Shown here: positions 54,154-62,688 of the stretch, piece by piece
Position numbering within the stretch: position 1 is the first letter of the stretch
Layout: every line of letters begins with the position of its first letter
DNA from: WHTK01 sp965197795
GTDB lineage: Bacteria > Chloroflexota > Dehalococcoidia > DSTF01 > WHTK01
Length of the DNA stretch: 64,000 nt
Direction: 5' to 3'
NCBI GenBank assembly: GCA_965197795.1
Contig: OZ240228.1
Location: 620,001 to 684,000, forward strand
Notes under the pieces: model-generated
Told to the model about the DNA's origin: nothing
The model's input: only the letters and a program-made list of their open reading frames with translations
Databases searched by the model: none
Program-made: the position numbers and the translations under genes

Positions 54154-54360
54154 GTGACGAGCCGTGAGTTCATTAGGCGAGCTCGGAACTATGCTCACAA
54201 GACTAGACAAACCTTCCGTTTCGATCCTGCTCACGGCAAAGGCAGTCACGGCAGACTCTACGTCGGCTCGCGGTTCACTACAGTGCAACGGGGCGAGCTG
54301 ACGAAGGGCGTACTGGCTGCCTTGCTGCGCCAGTTGAACATCGACCGAAGGGAGTTCTGA
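54154..54360 (+). CDS. hicA: HicA-family mRNA interferase toxin
   Basis: A 68-residue HicA toxin with a GTG start. The family hallmark is 'GKGSHGRLYVGSR', with the catalytic His at residue 32, and the C-terminal helix 'KGVLAALLRQLNIDRREF'. HicA cuts mRNA on ribosomes through its double-stranded RNA-binding-like fold. Three bases separate it from the HicB-like gene. A promoter with a palindrome lies just upstream. Complete and probably functional. Confidence 0.88.
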   Translation: MTSREFIRRARNYAHKTRQTFRFDPAHGKGSHGRLYVGSRFTTVQRGELTKGVLAALLRQLNIDRREF

Positions 54361-54363
54361 GCC

Positions 54364-55491
54364 ATGATCTACGCATACCCATGTCAACTGACCCCCGATG
54401 AAGGTGCCGGACTGGTCGCCACATTCCCCGACGTGCCGGAGGCCATCACCGGCGGAAGCGACCGTGCCGAGGCCCTGACGATGGCGGAGGACGCACTTGC
54501 TACAGCCCTGGCGGGATATGTCCACGAAAAGCAGGGCATCCCTGCTCCGAGCGAGGCGGCCGACGGTCAAGTGTCAGTAGCGGTGCCGGCCGTCGTGGCC
54601 GCCAAGCTCGCCCTGGATTCGGCTATGAAGGCGCAGCGCATCACCAAGGTGGAGCTTGCCGGCAGGCTGGGTGTCAGCGAGTCCGCTGTGCGGAAGTTGA
54701 CCAACCCAGATCACCGTTCCCACATGAGCCAGGTCGAAAGGGCGCTCCGAGCGGTGGGGCGCAACCTCAAGGTCGAGGTGGATGTCGCCGAGTCAAGCGC
54801 TTCCAAGGCACCGAGCCAGGTGAATATTCGTCTGACCGACTCTCAAAGAGCGGTTTTCGAGTACTTTGCCAATCTGGATAAAGGAGACCACCCCAGTAAC
54901 CCACCAAAGCTAGTGCCGATCTATCTTGGTGCGTTGGAGGTTATCAATGGGAGTAATCCTGATCGCTTCGCCTTAGCTTCCCACAATCTGCGTGAGCTCA
55001 TTAGATTTGTTCCGTCCGCCCTCCTCGACGAAGTGCGCGCTCTCGATAAGCGCTTGAGTGACGAGGTTGCCGCTCTCGAAAGCCGGTGGACTACGGCCTG
55101 CAAGTCATCGAGTCGCGACGACAAGGGCCGATGGTCGGGTGAAATCGATCCAAGTTTGAAGGGCTTTCTCCGCGAGGCCGGGGTTTTCTTTGATTGGTTC
55201 CGCAGCAATCGTGAAGCAAGGCAGCAGGAGACATCCGAGGCGCTCCAGCAGTTGGGCGTATCAGAACAGCGCCTGTCCCCTGCTCTAGCTACCTTGAACG
55301 CCCGCGACTGGCAGAGGATGGCCAACTACTTCATCGCGGTTTGCCACCACAAGCGCACGGCAAATGAAAATGAATTTATGGGCTACTTGGACGCGTTCGA
55401 AAAGTTCATTGCTGAGCGAGTACGGCCACGCACGTTTGAGCAGGTCCGTGACTTGCAAGCGTTGATCGAGGAGGGCGAAAAGGGTGCCTAG
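54364..55491 (+). CDS. hicB: HicB antitoxin fused to a new C-terminal domain
   Basis: A 375-residue protein, about 2.5 times a normal HicB. Residues 1-60 are the HicB fold ('MIYAYPCQLTPDEGAGLVAT', 'AEALTMAEDALATALAGYV') that covers HicA. Residues 80-130 are an HTH ('RITKVELAGRLGVSESAVRK') for autoregulation. From about 148 comes an unrelated, mostly helical domain ('SQRAVFEYFANLDKGDHPSN', 'LRELIRFVPSALLDEVRALD', 'RMANYFIAVCHHKRTANENE') that is not recognised. It overlaps the next gene by 8 nt. The fusion suggests that the antitoxin senses something through the 931-residue partner. Confidence 0.8.
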   Translation: MIYAYPCQLTPDEGAGLVATFPDVPEAITGGSDRAEALTMAEDALATALAGYVHEKQGIPAPSEAADGQVSVAVPAVVAAKLALDSAMKAQRITKVELAGRLGVSESAVRKLTNPDHRSHMSQVERALRAVGRNLKVEVDVAESSASKAPSQVNIRLTDSQRAVFEYFANLDKGDHPSNPPKLVPIYLGALEVINGSNPDRFALASHNLRELIRFVPSALLDEVRALDKRLSDEVAALESRWTTACKSSSRDDKGRWSGEIDPSLKGFLREAGVFFDWFRSNREARQQETSEALQQLGVSEQRLSPALATLNARDWQRMANYFIAVCHHKRTANENEFMGYLDAFEKFIAERVRPRTFEQVRDLQALIEEGEKGA

Positions 55492-58279
55492 CGAAGATGT
55501 TGTCGATAAAGCGATTGCGATCGCTCGCACTGGGCCCGCCGAGTACGAGTACTTATTCACGCACATTACGAGCGCGGGCTGGATTGAGCCGCTATTTGAG
55601 CGTGACTTTTTTAAGGATCCCGTCCCTGCCATACGAGAGGGGGACACCATAAGGTTCCCCTCGTGGCCGGAATCGCAGTATCTGGCGAGGGTGGCAGACC
55701 AGGACCCCAAGAAGGTGCTCGAAATAGCTCTTCAGATCCCGGAAACCAATAACGTCCGGATCCATGAGGACCTCGCTCAAGCTGCGTGCAAAATGCCGGG
55801 GCCGCTTGCACGCGAGTGGGCGCTTCACGAGTTGCCCTGGGTCGGAGCGAAGCCCCACCTCTTCATGCTTCTACCAGAGGAGCTTGGCCGCTTGGTCCAA
55901 CACTTGGTCGAGACTCAGGAAGTCGATGCCGCACTCAAGCTAGCTCGCACTGTTCTCCAAGTGCGCATGCGCGAGGGGGCGGAATCCTCTGAACCGTGGA
56001 CCAGGCACCCGGTCAGTCGTCTAGATCCGTGGAATTACGGGGAGTTTCTAAGGCTGAGGATTCCATCATTGCTCAAGGCTGCGCCTAAAGGCACCTTTGA
56101 TATGCTCGCCGATACCTTGGAGGAGTCCCTCAGGATTGTATCCAGCGCTGAGGAGGATGAGTACGGCCGCTTCCAGGACTATACGTTTGTTTCCCGGCCC
56201 GCAATCGAAGATCATCCTCAGCTAAGCGAGACGGATCACCCGACTGATCTGGATATCGCGCTTCTCCTCGCTTTGAGAGACGCTAGCGAGGCCGCGTTGT
56301 CCCGGGGCTGGGTGACCCTCAATGAAGTCACCGAGTGGCTAGAGGCGCGAGCGCCGATTACCTGTTGGAGGATAGCTCTACATCTTTTGAGGCTTTTCGC
56401 TGACAGAGCAGGAGCCCGCGACCTAGTCGTTGAGCGACTTGTTAGCCCGAAGTACTTCGACGTGGTAGCACTTCACCACGAATACATAGAACTACTTCGT
56501 GCCCAGGCCAACGGCCTCTCGGAAGGACAGCTGGGCGCGTTATTGGCGCTAATCGACTCTTCCGCTGAAATGAGGGCCGCGAAGAAAGACGAACAGGAAG
56601 CTCCAAGATCACGCGAGATTCACACGCAGCAATGGCTTTCGGAGCTCAAAGAATATCTCCCAGAAGAACGTCTAGCGGAACTTGCTGCACTCGAAGCCAA
56701 ACACGGTGAACGCAGGTTGCCTGACTCCCATGTCGGCCCAATGTCGGTGGGATGGGTGGTGCCCAACAGTCCCAAGACGGAAGAAGAGCTTGAAGCCATG
56801 AGTCCCGCCGAACTCCTACGTTTTGGACAAGATTGGCAGGAGGCACCCGACGGGTTCCGCCACGAGGCACCCAGCTACGAGGGGCTCGGTAAGGCTGTAT
56901 CGGCTGTCGTAAACAAGCTTCCCGAGAAGTTCGCAGCAGTAGCAGAGTCCTTTGCAAGCCTTCCCCCAGCCTTCGCCTGGGGTTACCTGGAGGGTCTGTC
57001 GGCAGCAGTCGAGCGAGATGAGCATATTGAATGGGAGCACCCACTCCGACTGATAAGGGCCATCTCGCCACATCGCGACTCCGAGGCAGGTGGTCTGCGA
57101 GAACCGAACTGGAACTGGGCAAATAGTTCTGCTCTTCGGTTGCTAGAGCGTGGCTTGGAGAAAGAGGAAAGGGGGCTCGAGGTTGGCCATCGCGAACTAG
57201 TTTGGGAAGCTCTAGTAGGCCTGACTGAACACCCTGAGCCAACTCTCGAATATGAGGAGCAATACGGCGGCTCGAATATGGACCCTATGACGCTGTCCCT
57301 AAACGTCATTAGAGGTGTCGCCATGAACTCCGTCCTCAAGTATGCGCTCTGGCTGCACCGAAATGGTCTATTGACCCGTGGGTTCCCTGACGCGCCGAAC
57401 ATCGAAGAGCTGCTATCGAGGCATTTGGACGCTGAAGTAGATCCCTCACAAGCCGTAAGGGCTGTCTATGGTCGGTGGCTGCCTTGGCTGTTCTTGGTTG
57501 ATAGAGGGTGGACGAGAGCCAATCTGCAGAGGATCCTGGGCCGCGACAGTACACTGGCGTTTGTTGCCTGGAAGACCTACCTAACGTATGTACGGCCTTC
57601 CAACGACATGCTGCCGGAATTGTTTGAGTACTATACAGCCGCGATTGAGGCAATGGCTGATCATGAGGATGACGATAGGAGTTGGGTGTCTACGCCAAAT
57701 GAGGCCCTGGCCACTCATCTCATGGCCTACTTCTTGAGAGGCCAACTGGAACTCGAGGAGAATGGCCTTGTGGATCGCTTCTTTCAGGCCGGCTCCTCCA
57801 AGACCCTTGGTTACGCAATGGAGTGGATAGGACGAGGGCTGAGAGAGTCTCCGCAAGAAGCCACGGAGCGGCCCATACTCCTCTGGGAATGGCGTTGGAA
57901 ATCAGGCGCAATCACTTCTCCTGAACTGGAAGCGTTTGGCTGGTGGGCGGCGTCATCCTCCCTTGAACCAGTGTGGATGCTGACCAACCTCGATAGGGCG
58001 CTTAGTAGTGCAAAGAAGGTGGATGCGGATTGGCTTGTCGTGGAGAGGCTAGCGGAACTAGCTGAACACCACGGGCAGCTGGTGGTCCACTGCCTGAGAC
58101 TCATGATTGAAGGGGCGGCAGAGCCTTGGAGCATCAACCGTTGGGAGAAGGACATCCGGACCGTTCTTTCAAGTGCAATAGCTTCCCATGATCCTGATGT
58201 GCGGCAAGCTTCGGAAGAACTCACTAACCTGCTGGGCGCGAAGGGCTATTGGAGTTTTTCCGACCTACTCCCTTCCTAG
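55484..58279 (+). CDS. 931-residue helical-repeat protein coupled to HicB fusion
   Basis: A 931-residue soluble protein of mainly helical, repeat-like make-up; no NTPase, nuclease or membrane motif is seen. Recurrent segments such as 'FPSWPESQYLARVADQDPKK', 'RVAIHED'-like helices, and 'MDPMTLSLNVIRGVAMNSVL' followed by 'KYALWLHRNG' recall the sensor halves of large STAND-type proteins, but this is memory, not a match. It begins at a GTG overlapping the HicB-fusion stop by 8 nt, so the two are made in step. It could be a phage-protein sensor that controls release of HicA. Confidence 0.72.
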   Translation: MPSEDVVDKAIAIARTGPAEYEYLFTHITSAGWIEPLFERDFFKDPVPAIREGDTIRFPSWPESQYLARVADQDPKKVLEIALQIPETNNVRIHEDLAQAACKMPGPLAREWALHELPWVGAKPHLFMLLPEELGRLVQHLVETQEVDAALKLARTVLQVRMREGAESSEPWTRHPVSRLDPWNYGEFLRLRIPSLLKAAPKGTFDMLADTLEESLRIVSSAEEDEYGRFQDYTFVSRPAIEDHPQLSETDHPTDLDIALLLALRDASEAALSRGWVTLNEVTEWLEARAPITCWRIALHLLRLFADRAGARDLVVERLVSPKYFDVVALHHEYIELLRAQANGLSEGQLGALLALIDSSAEMRAAKKDEQEAPRSREIHTQQWLSELKEYLPEERLAELAALEAKHGERRLPDSHVGPMSVGWVVPNSPKTEEELEAMSPAELLRFGQDWQEAPDGFRHEAPSYEGLGKAVSAVVNKLPEKFAAVAESFASLPPAFAWGYLEGLSAAVERDEHIEWEHPLRLIRAISPHRDSEAGGLREPNWNWANSSALRLLERGLEKEERGLEVGHRELVWEALVGLTEHPEPTLEYEEQYGGSNMDPMTLSLNVIRGVAMNSVLKYALWLHRNGLLTRGFPDAPNIEELLSRHLDAEVDPSQAVRAVYGRWLPWLFLVDRGWTRANLQRILGRDSTLAFVAWKTYLTYVRPSNDMLPELFEYYTAAIEAMADHEDDDRSWVSTPNEALATHLMAYFLRGQLELEENGLVDRFFQAGSSKTLGYAMEWIGRGLRESPQEATERPILLWEWRWKSGAITSPELEAFGWWAASSSLEPVWMLTNLDRALSSAKKVDADWLVVERLAELAEHHGQLVVHCLRLMIEGAAEPWSINRWEKDIRTVLSSAIASHDPDVRQASEELTNLLGAKGYWSFSDLLPS

Positions 58280-58287
58280 TAGTGTAG

Positions 58288-58698
58288 GTGGTTACTCGGC
58301 GTGGAGCGTTCTTGAATGGCCAGATCGATGGGCTCCCCGTGCTCCAGATCCGAGAGGCCTCGGTTGATCGGGCGCTAGTCTGCGTCCTGGACCTGGAGGA
58401 TTACGAGCTCGTCCTGATGAATGCCTCAGAGGACAGGAGCGACTTCCTCGACCTCACCGTGGATCCTTTGAGCCTGGAGGATGCCGAGCGCCGCGTGCGA
58501 GAGTCGCCGAGCATTCGCGAAAGCATGTATGAGGGGGACCGCCACGAGCCAGGCTCCTACTCATTCAAGGAGGCAGTGCTGCGGATGCAGCTGATGGCCA
58601 ACTATCGGCTCCTTGCGGCTGGCGAGGTGCGTGAGCGTAACCGACCGAGGACCATCAGCGCGTGGCTCGCGCCTGCCAGTGAAGAAGAGGGAACGTAG
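58288..58698 (+). CDS. Hypothetical protein downstream of the HicA/HicB-fusion operon
   Basis: A 136-residue frame with a GTG start 8 nt after the preceding stop, so probably the fourth gene of the operon. 'VDRALVCVLDLEDYELVLMN' and 'EAVLRMQLMANYRLLAAGEV' look like a small alpha/beta protein. No family recognised and the ribosome site is poor. It may be an accessory part of the system or an unrelated gene. Confidence 0.5.
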   Translation: MVTRRGAFLNGQIDGLPVLQIREASVDRALVCVLDLEDYELVLMNASEDRSDFLDLTVDPLSLEDAERRVRESPSIRESMYEGDRHEPGSYSFKEAVLRMQLMANYRLLAAGEVRERNRPRTISAWLAPASEEEGT

Positions 58699-58866
58699 GT
58701 CGGCGCTCGACGTCGATTGGTGAACCAGGGCGGCCTTCTTGCCTCCCGCCATTCTTCATTCCGCACTCTTCGCCCGTCCGATGGGTGAGGGGTTATAGAT
58801 TGCCGGTGACCGCCGCGAAGCAGCAAAATATCACTTGTAGAAGTATGCTTGGAAACAAGAGAGAGA

Positions 58867-59157
58867 ATGAAAGAAGCAGGAACGCCATCCCACCAGCGCA
58901 GGCCCCGCGAGGAGGCGGTTCGCCTGGGCAAGGAGATATACCAGCGGGACATCCTGCCCCAGGTTCAAGCCGACCACTTCGGCGAGTACGTCGCCATCGA
59001 CGTGGACAGTGGGAATTGGGCAGTTGCCGACAACGAGAATAGCGCACTGGAGCGTCTGCGCGGGGTGTGCCCCGACGCTATCAATGTCTTGATGGAGCGA
59101 GTCGGGTATCGGGCGCTGCGCAGCTTTGGAGCCGGGCCCCTGCGGAGGACCGGGTGA
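58867..59157 (+). CDS. Small protein paired with retropepsin-like protease
   Basis: A 96-residue protein from the ATG at 58867 (AAGAGAGAG just upstream). 'EAVRLGKEIYQRDILPQVQA' and 'GEYVAIDVDSGNWAVADNEN' are characteristic of a small family, DUF5678-like, commonly found before aspartic protease genes, as I recall. It overlaps the next gene by 4 nt (GTGA). The pairing looks like a two-gene module, perhaps toxin-antitoxin-like or a regulated protease with its substrate. Confidence 0.65.
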   Translation: MKEAGTPSHQRRPREEAVRLGKEIYQRDILPQVQADHFGEYVAIDVDSGNWAVADNENSALERLRGVCPDAINVLMERVGYRALRSFGAGPLRRTG

Positions 59158-59525
59158 TCCAAGGTGTGGTTAACGCCGCCTACGAAGCCGTCGTGCCCCT
59201 GCCCCTCCAGGACCCGGAAGGGCGGCTGCGGGATATCGAGGCCGTCATAGACACTGGATACAGCGGATTCCTGACATTACCGCCTGGATTAGTCGATGAG
59301 TTGGGACTACCCTTCGCCTACATGGGCCAGGCGTTTCTGGCCAATGACGCTTTGGTGGATTTCGACGTTCACGACGTCACGCTTCTATGGGACGGCCAAC
59401 CGAGACGAATCAAGGCAGACGCTACGGGCAGTACTCCGCTTGTAGGCATGGCCATGCTGGACCGCCACGACCTGAACGTCGAAGTCGTGAACGGCGGGCG
59501 CGTCGTCATTCAGGCCAGGGCATAG
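59154..59525 (+). CDS. Clan AA aspartic (retropepsin-like) protease
   Basis: A 123-residue protein with the aspartic protease signature 'AVIDTGYSGFLTLPPGLV' (Asp33-Thr-Gly) and the second flap/psi-like part 'STPLVGMAMLDRHDLNVEVV'. Enzymes of this type work as homodimers, each chain giving one Asp. GGAGG lies 7 nt before the GTG at 59154, which decides the start over longer frames. Co-translated with the small gene before it. Substrate unknown; a soluble cytoplasmic location is likely because no signal peptide is visible. Confidence 0.82.
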   Translation: MIQGVVNAAYEAVVPLPLQDPEGRLRDIEAVIDTGYSGFLTLPPGLVDELGLPFAYMGQAFLANDALVDFDVHDVTLLWDGQPRRIKADATGSTPLVGMAMLDRHDLNVEVVNGGRVVIQARA

Positions 59526-59584
59526 CCCTATTGAAGACGGGACACGATACGGTTAAGCAATACGGCGCTTAGGAGTTTGAGGAA

Positions 59585-59806
59585 GTGAATGACTTGAATT
59601 CGCTGGTACGTGCAGTCACGGCGGAGGCATACGAGCTGGCCGATAAGATGGGCCGTCTGCCTGAACGAATCGAGGTCGCGGCCAACTTCGATATGAACAA
59701 CTCTGGTCGTCTTACGCTCAATCAGTCTCGTAGATTTCCTGGCCTAATCGACGTAAAAGGATGGAATTGGCTCCCCAGGCAGCGTCTCCAGGACTTCGAC
59801 TCATAG
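59585..59806 (+). CDS. Small hypothetical protein
   Basis: A 73-residue frame with GAGGAA directly before a GTG start. 'LNSLVRAVTAEAYELADKMG' is a strong amphipathic helix, followed by a beta-like segment 'IEVAANFDMNNSGRLTLNQS'. No family recognised. Same strand as the protease, 59 nt downstream, so it could share its transcript. Confidence 0.55.
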   Translation: MNDLNSLVRAVTAEAYELADKMGRLPERIEVAANFDMNNSGRLTLNQSRRFPGLIDVKGWNWLPRQRLQDFDS

Positions 59807-59847
59807 CAGACTACGCGGCGAACGTTGAGTGTATTCATGACAACTTT

Positions 59848-60561
59848 CTACTTCAGCTGTGATGCCACCGGTGCGATATCGTCTATGGGTATTTCCCAAA
59901 GTTGCATCATATTGAACAATTCGGCACCAAGACCCTGCACTACGGTGCTTCCGGGCTTAACGTCTGTCGGTCCGAATGCCACCTCTCCCCCAAAATTCAC
60001 GAAACCTCTGTGGTAGAGGTCAAGATACTCGTACAGAACTTGCGATAGTTCTCTGGAGAAATCCCCATGCCCGCGATAATCTTCCAGGCGGAGTGCAAAT
60101 CTGTCCTTCTCAGTCGTAAGCTTTAGGATACAAAGCTGGCGGTAAGTCAAGGCCTCGGCAGCCTTGGTTAACTGATGCGCCATGTTGACGCTGATACCGG
60201 AGTCAAATGCTAGGTTTGATAGTAGATGCGCCATGTAGGGCAGTTTCATTTCCTCCGGTTCCCTTTGGCTCTTCATGAGAACGCTTTCCCAGACCTCTGT
60301 TGCGTCAGACCGGCCGCCGTCGTCTAGATCGAAGAACCCGTCCTGCCGGACTTCCGCGCCTCCCTCAATGCGCTCCGAGATTTCAGAGGCTGCCAGAGCA
60401 TATACGTATCCAATTCGTTGCTGCTCTCGAGGGCCTAGTAGCCTGGATGACATTTCCGAACCGAGCCACCGCAGTGCGACAGCGGCGCTAGAGCTTACGG
60501 CGCCACCGACGAGTGCACCTTCAGGCCATCCAAGAAGAAAGCCCGTAGCCGTTCCAGCCAC
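59848..60561 (-). CDS. Hypothetical protein with Gly-rich membrane-like segment
   Basis: A protein of about 237 residues from the GTG at 60561; the open frame extends about 30 codons further upstream without ATG. The start 'MAGTATGFLLGWPEGALVGG' and 'AVSSSAAVALRWLGSEM' is a Gly/Ala-rich hydrophobic stretch as in glycine-zipper or pore-forming proteins. The rest is helical ('MKLPYMAHLLSNLAFDSGIS', 'AAEALTYRQLCILKLTTEKD'). It could be a membrane-acting effector; this is inference. An exact 8-bp inverted repeat lies 121 nt upstream. Confidence 0.6.
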   Translation of the reverse strand: MAGTATGFLLGWPEGALVGGAVSSSAAVALRWLGSEMSSRLLGPREQQRIGYVYALAASEISERIEGGAEVRQDGFFDLDDGGRSDATEVWESVLMKSQREPEEMKLPYMAHLLSNLAFDSGISVNMAHQLTKAAEALTYRQLCILKLTTEKDRFALRLEDYRGHGDFSRELSQVLYEYLDLYHRGFVNFGGEVAFGPTDVKPGSTVVQGLGAELFNMMQLWEIPIDDIAPVASQLK

Positions 60562-60681
60562 TCCTGAGAAGCCGCCACCCGCAATCTCGGCGCCTCTCTC
60601 AATCAGGCGTCGGATCCGAATTGGGGTGCCAACCGGGTTCTGTCTATCCGCTGTTATCGCCTACTCTCCTCCTGGCCCAAT

Positions 60682-60700
60682 GTGCGCTTGCAAAGCGCAC
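60682..60700. promoter_or_regulatory. Exact inverted repeat
   Basis: GTGCGCTT and AAGCGCAC around GCA. It lies upstream of the minus-strand gene at 59848-60561 and could be an operator or a hairpin terminator of the IS relic. Confidence 0.45.
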
Positions 60701-60712
60701 CAACGCATGCGG

Positions 60713-60931
60713 TAGACAGAACCGTCTTTGAGCTGTGGCTGGATTGCCTGTGAACCTGCCGGGGCCCCGGCCCGACCCATTGTAGACCTCCGGAGCAGGG
60801 GACCGCACGGTAACAGTTACAGCCCCTCTTCCCTGTAGAGTCGATTGACCCGCTTGCGGTTCACGCCGAACCCCTCCCAGCGCAGCAACACCCACAACCG
60901 GTCCCGTAGCTCCGGCGTGTCGTTTCCGCAC
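60713..60931 (-). pseudogene. Dispersed repeat and IS3 OrfB N-terminal remnant
   Basis: 60713-60752 is a copy of the dispersed repeat ('ACCGTCTTTGAGCTGTGGCT'). From 60931 to the stop at 60817 the minus strand reads 'ELRDRLWVLLRWEGFGVNRK' and 'RVNRLYREEGL', the N-terminal helical part of an IS3-type OrfB. Only this piece remains. Confidence 0.65.
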
Positions 60932-61039
60932 TATAAGCTCAGTCCCTCGCGTTTCGCATTGACGAACCCACGGATGCGTAGGAGCATTACCACAAGCTAG
61001 TCGGCTCTCTGCCAACTCGCAGTGATGGTTGGGAGGGGT

Positions 61040-62401
61040 ATGAAGAAGCCTTTCTTTGTAGTTGAAATCAGTGATACCGGGATCCCCGATGGCGTCGTCC
61101 ATATCCTCGAGAGTCTGCCATCACCGGAAGAGCTTGGCGATTCTGGGCATGTAGTCCTAAGGTTCACCGGGCGTTTTGTATTCACCACCGCCCTGACTCT
61201 CCTTGCCGCCTGGAGATCTGCCCTGCCAACAGGAATCACCGTGGAGATCGACGACAGTGCTTGCAAAGAAGCGACGCGGCGGCTGCTGATTAACAGCGGC
61301 TTTCGAGACGTCGTTGAGAATCCTGGTGACATTCATCTCACATCAAGCCAGGTGGCCGGAAAGTCACCCCTCCAGCCGATTATTCGTGGCAACTCGACGG
61401 AAGGGACGATCCGGGGAATCACGAAGATCTTCGATCTGTTTTCGAGTGAGCTCCATGACGTCCAACCGTTCAAGCTCTTGCTAAGTGAGCTTTGTGAGAA
61501 CGCATTCATCCACGCTGAGGCCGAGAGTCCGGGCTTTATCAGCTCCAACTACCACAAGACGCCGAACCGTGTCGAGGTCACTGTGGTTGACACAGGTATC
61601 GGAGTACGGAGCAGTTATGAAGAAGGAACCAACGAGGACGCCAAGCGAAGTCTAGTTCAAGGCATCAATGCTCTGGACTTAGCCCTGCGCGGAAATGTGT
61701 CCTCCAAGAGGGAAAGCGCCTTTTCGCATTTCGGCTACGGCCTGTTGATAGTCCGTCGGCTCATCGAAGAAAACCGAGGGAGGATGACTATTGTTTCTGG
61801 GGATGATTGTGTCTTCTTCGATCGCTACCAGCAGCAGCACATCCCGCTGGCGAAAAAATGGCCTGGAACGTTCGTAGGATTGGTTGTCGAGCTCAACAAC
61901 CCGCTTCCTCTAGATGAGATCTATGCGGAACTAAGCGAGCCCGCCGCACCGGGTGGAGCAGCGGGCGGCGCCTCCGCCGCTACAAGCGCTCTTGCCAGTA
62001 AGGAGGATGAGGCGCCTCCAGTATCTGGACCTGCACCAGAAGAAGAGCATTATGGGGTGGCTGCGCCCGTAGGCGCCCAAGGAATCGCTTCCGACTATCA
62101 GCAGTACCCGGAGGTCGCGCTCTTTGATTTCGGACCTGAGCTCCTTACCCGCGAGATCGGGATCGCCATTCGCGCGGAAATAGCAACAATCCTTTCGCGC
62201 GATTCTTCAGTAAGAGTCCGGGTCACCTTAGATGGGATAACGGATATCACACCCTCCGTAGCTGACGAGTGTTTTGGCAAACTCGCGGAGTCCCTTGGCT
62301 TCGAAACATTTGAACGAAGAGTCATCCTGGCGGGAGGCCAACCGCTGATGAATAGGCTCATCGGACTCGTTGTGGCCAGGCGGCTTTCCGGGAAGGTTTG
62401 A
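61040..62401 (+). CDS. GHKL ATPase with C-terminal STAS-like (DUF4325) domain
   Basis: A protein of 453 residues from the ATG at 61040, chosen for the GGGAGGGG just before it. Residues 1-100 look STAS-like ('HVVLRFTGRFVFTTALTLLA'). A histidine-kinase-type ATPase follows: N-box 'LSELCENAFIHAEAES' near 150, G1 'VTVVDTGIGVRSSYE' near 184, G2 'SHFGYGLLIVRRLIEENRGR' near 232; no phosphoacceptor His is seen. After an Ala/Pro-rich linker, the last 90 residues are a DUF4325 domain ('RVRVTLDGITDITPSVADEC'). It resembles anti-sigma/anti-anti-sigma switches joined in one chain. A small gene overlaps its stop. Confidence 0.75.
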   Translation: MKKPFFVVEISDTGIPDGVVHILESLPSPEELGDSGHVVLRFTGRFVFTTALTLLAAWRSALPTGITVEIDDSACKEATRRLLINSGFRDVVENPGDIHLTSSQVAGKSPLQPIIRGNSTEGTIRGITKIFDLFSSELHDVQPFKLLLSELCENAFIHAEAESPGFISSNYHKTPNRVEVTVVDTGIGVRSSYEEGTNEDAKRSLVQGINALDLALRGNVSSKRESAFSHFGYGLLIVRRLIEENRGRMTIVSGDDCVFFDRYQQQHIPLAKKWPGTFVGLVVELNNPLPLDEIYAELSEPAAPGGAAGGASAATSALASKEDEAPPVSGPAPEEEHYGVAAPVGAQGIASDYQQYPEVALFDFGPELLTREIGIAIRAEIATILSRDSSVRVRVTLDGITDITPSVADECFGKLAESLGFETFERRVILAGGQPLMNRLIGLVVARRLSGKV

Positions 62402-62595
62402 CGTCTGAACAGTCAAGACTGAGCCGTCTAGCCATTCTGCCCTTTCGGATGAGTGGCGAACTGAGATTGCTGGAAGCCAGCAAACCAAATGATCGGAAAG
62501 GGGCAGTTCTCATCCACTGGAACGACTGCGCAGAAGATACCGTCGACTCAGGGGTATTCATAGAGTGGGGCAAAAGGGGGCCAGGAAGCGAGTGA
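62398..62595 (+). CDS. Small protein coupled to the GHKL/STAS gene
   Basis: A 65-residue frame whose TTG start overlaps the preceding stop (TTGA). 'LSRLAILPFRMSGELRLLEA' and 'KGAVLIHWNDCAEDTVDSGV' look like a small beta-sheet protein. No family recognised. Overlap is the main support for its being real. Confidence 0.45.
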   Translation: MTSEQSRLSRLAILPFRMSGELRLLEASKPNDRKGAVLIHWNDCAEDTVDSGVFIEWGKRGPGSE

Positions 62596-62688
62596 CGAGG
62601 GCCAACTAGAATCTGCTGGCACCCGTTTGCCACTATCGTCTGACCGCTACAACGCCGACCTCAGCGTCAAGACTCTCGCTCTTGCCGA

